DNA of 40,820 bases from Prolixibacteraceae bacterium (GTDB taxonomy: Bacteria; Bacteroidota; Bacteroidia; Bacteroidales; Prolixibacteraceae). A model generated the notes under the pieces. It did no database searches, was not told the DNA's origin, and saw only the letters and a list, made by a program, of their open reading frames with translations. The DNA is taken from positions 1 to 40,820 of the forward strand of contig DPRM01000104.1 in the NCBI GenBank assembly GCA_003537645.1. Direction: 5' to 3'. The first letter of the stretch is position 1. The number at the start of each line of letters is the position of its first letter. The translations under genes and the position numbers were made by a program. This document shows positions 40,720 to 40,820 of the stretch, one piece after another.

Positions 40720-40820
40720 TCACGAACGGGTTCATTATTCCATATTACGGTAATGTCGTAATTTCCAAACTGACTGTCTTTTGTAATTATTTTTCAAGGT
40801 ATATATGCCAAAAATAGTTG

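Overview
The window reads as a chromosomal segment of a Bacteroidota (Bacteroidetes) bacterium. The evidence is a complete SusC/SusD glycan-uptake locus, a hybrid two-component regulator, Bacteroidota-only families (DUF4960, DUF4270), A-rich leaders without Shine-Dalgarno sequences, and several TAnnTTTG -7 promoter elements. The style of the genes suggests Marinilabiliales/Prolixibacteraceae, but that assignment is an impression. No CRISPR array, rRNA, tRNA, prophage or intact insertion sequence was seen.

Layout. 1-1650: a secreted DUF2807 adhesin-head protein and an MntA/HepT (MNT/HEPN) toxin-antitoxin pair closed by a terminator. 1700-18050: a fructan (levan/inulin) utilisation locus. It runs MFS sugar porter, PfkB fructokinase, SusC, SusD, DUF4960 surface glycan-binding lipoprotein and three consecutive GH32 genes on the plus strand. 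A convergent hybrid two-component regulator with a periplasmic sugar-binding domain ends the locus. 18245-20581: two Tat-exported sugar-metabolism proteins (Gfo/Idh/MocA oxidoreductase, TIM-barrel isomerase). 20685-26470 (minus): a five-gene MacAB-TolC-like export operon with two paralogous permeases. 26471-27179: a gene-free stretch rich in inverted repeats. 27180-31461 (minus): metG and a B12-binding radical SAM protein. 31573-34709: a MarC-family protein and a PiT phosphate transporter with a PhoU-like tail. 34743-36527 (minus): rfaE2, panD and panC. 36675-40719: a truncated GT5-like protein, a DUF4270 lipoprotein and glmS.

How the fructan locus should work (family knowledge plus inference): DUF4960 and SusD proteins and one surface GH32 capture and cut fructan outside. 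SusC imports the oligosaccharides and periplasmic GH32 activity releases fructose. The periplasmic domain of the regulator senses the sugar, the MFS porter takes it across the inner membrane and fructokinase phosphorylates it.

The most interesting items are the following. (1) The middle GH32 is an intact, translationally coupled reading frame that has lost the RDP aspartate and most other active-site motif residues, so it is probably a pseudoenzyme. (2) Upstream of the MFS gene there is a 20-bp-phased operator-like array containing two perfect inverted repeats, next to a perfect -7 element with no -33, which looks like the activator-dependent promoter of the locus. (3) A perfect 56-bp palindrome overlaps the last codons of rfaE2. 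(4) A GT5-family protein lacks the nucleotide-sugar-binding motif and the whole C-terminal half.
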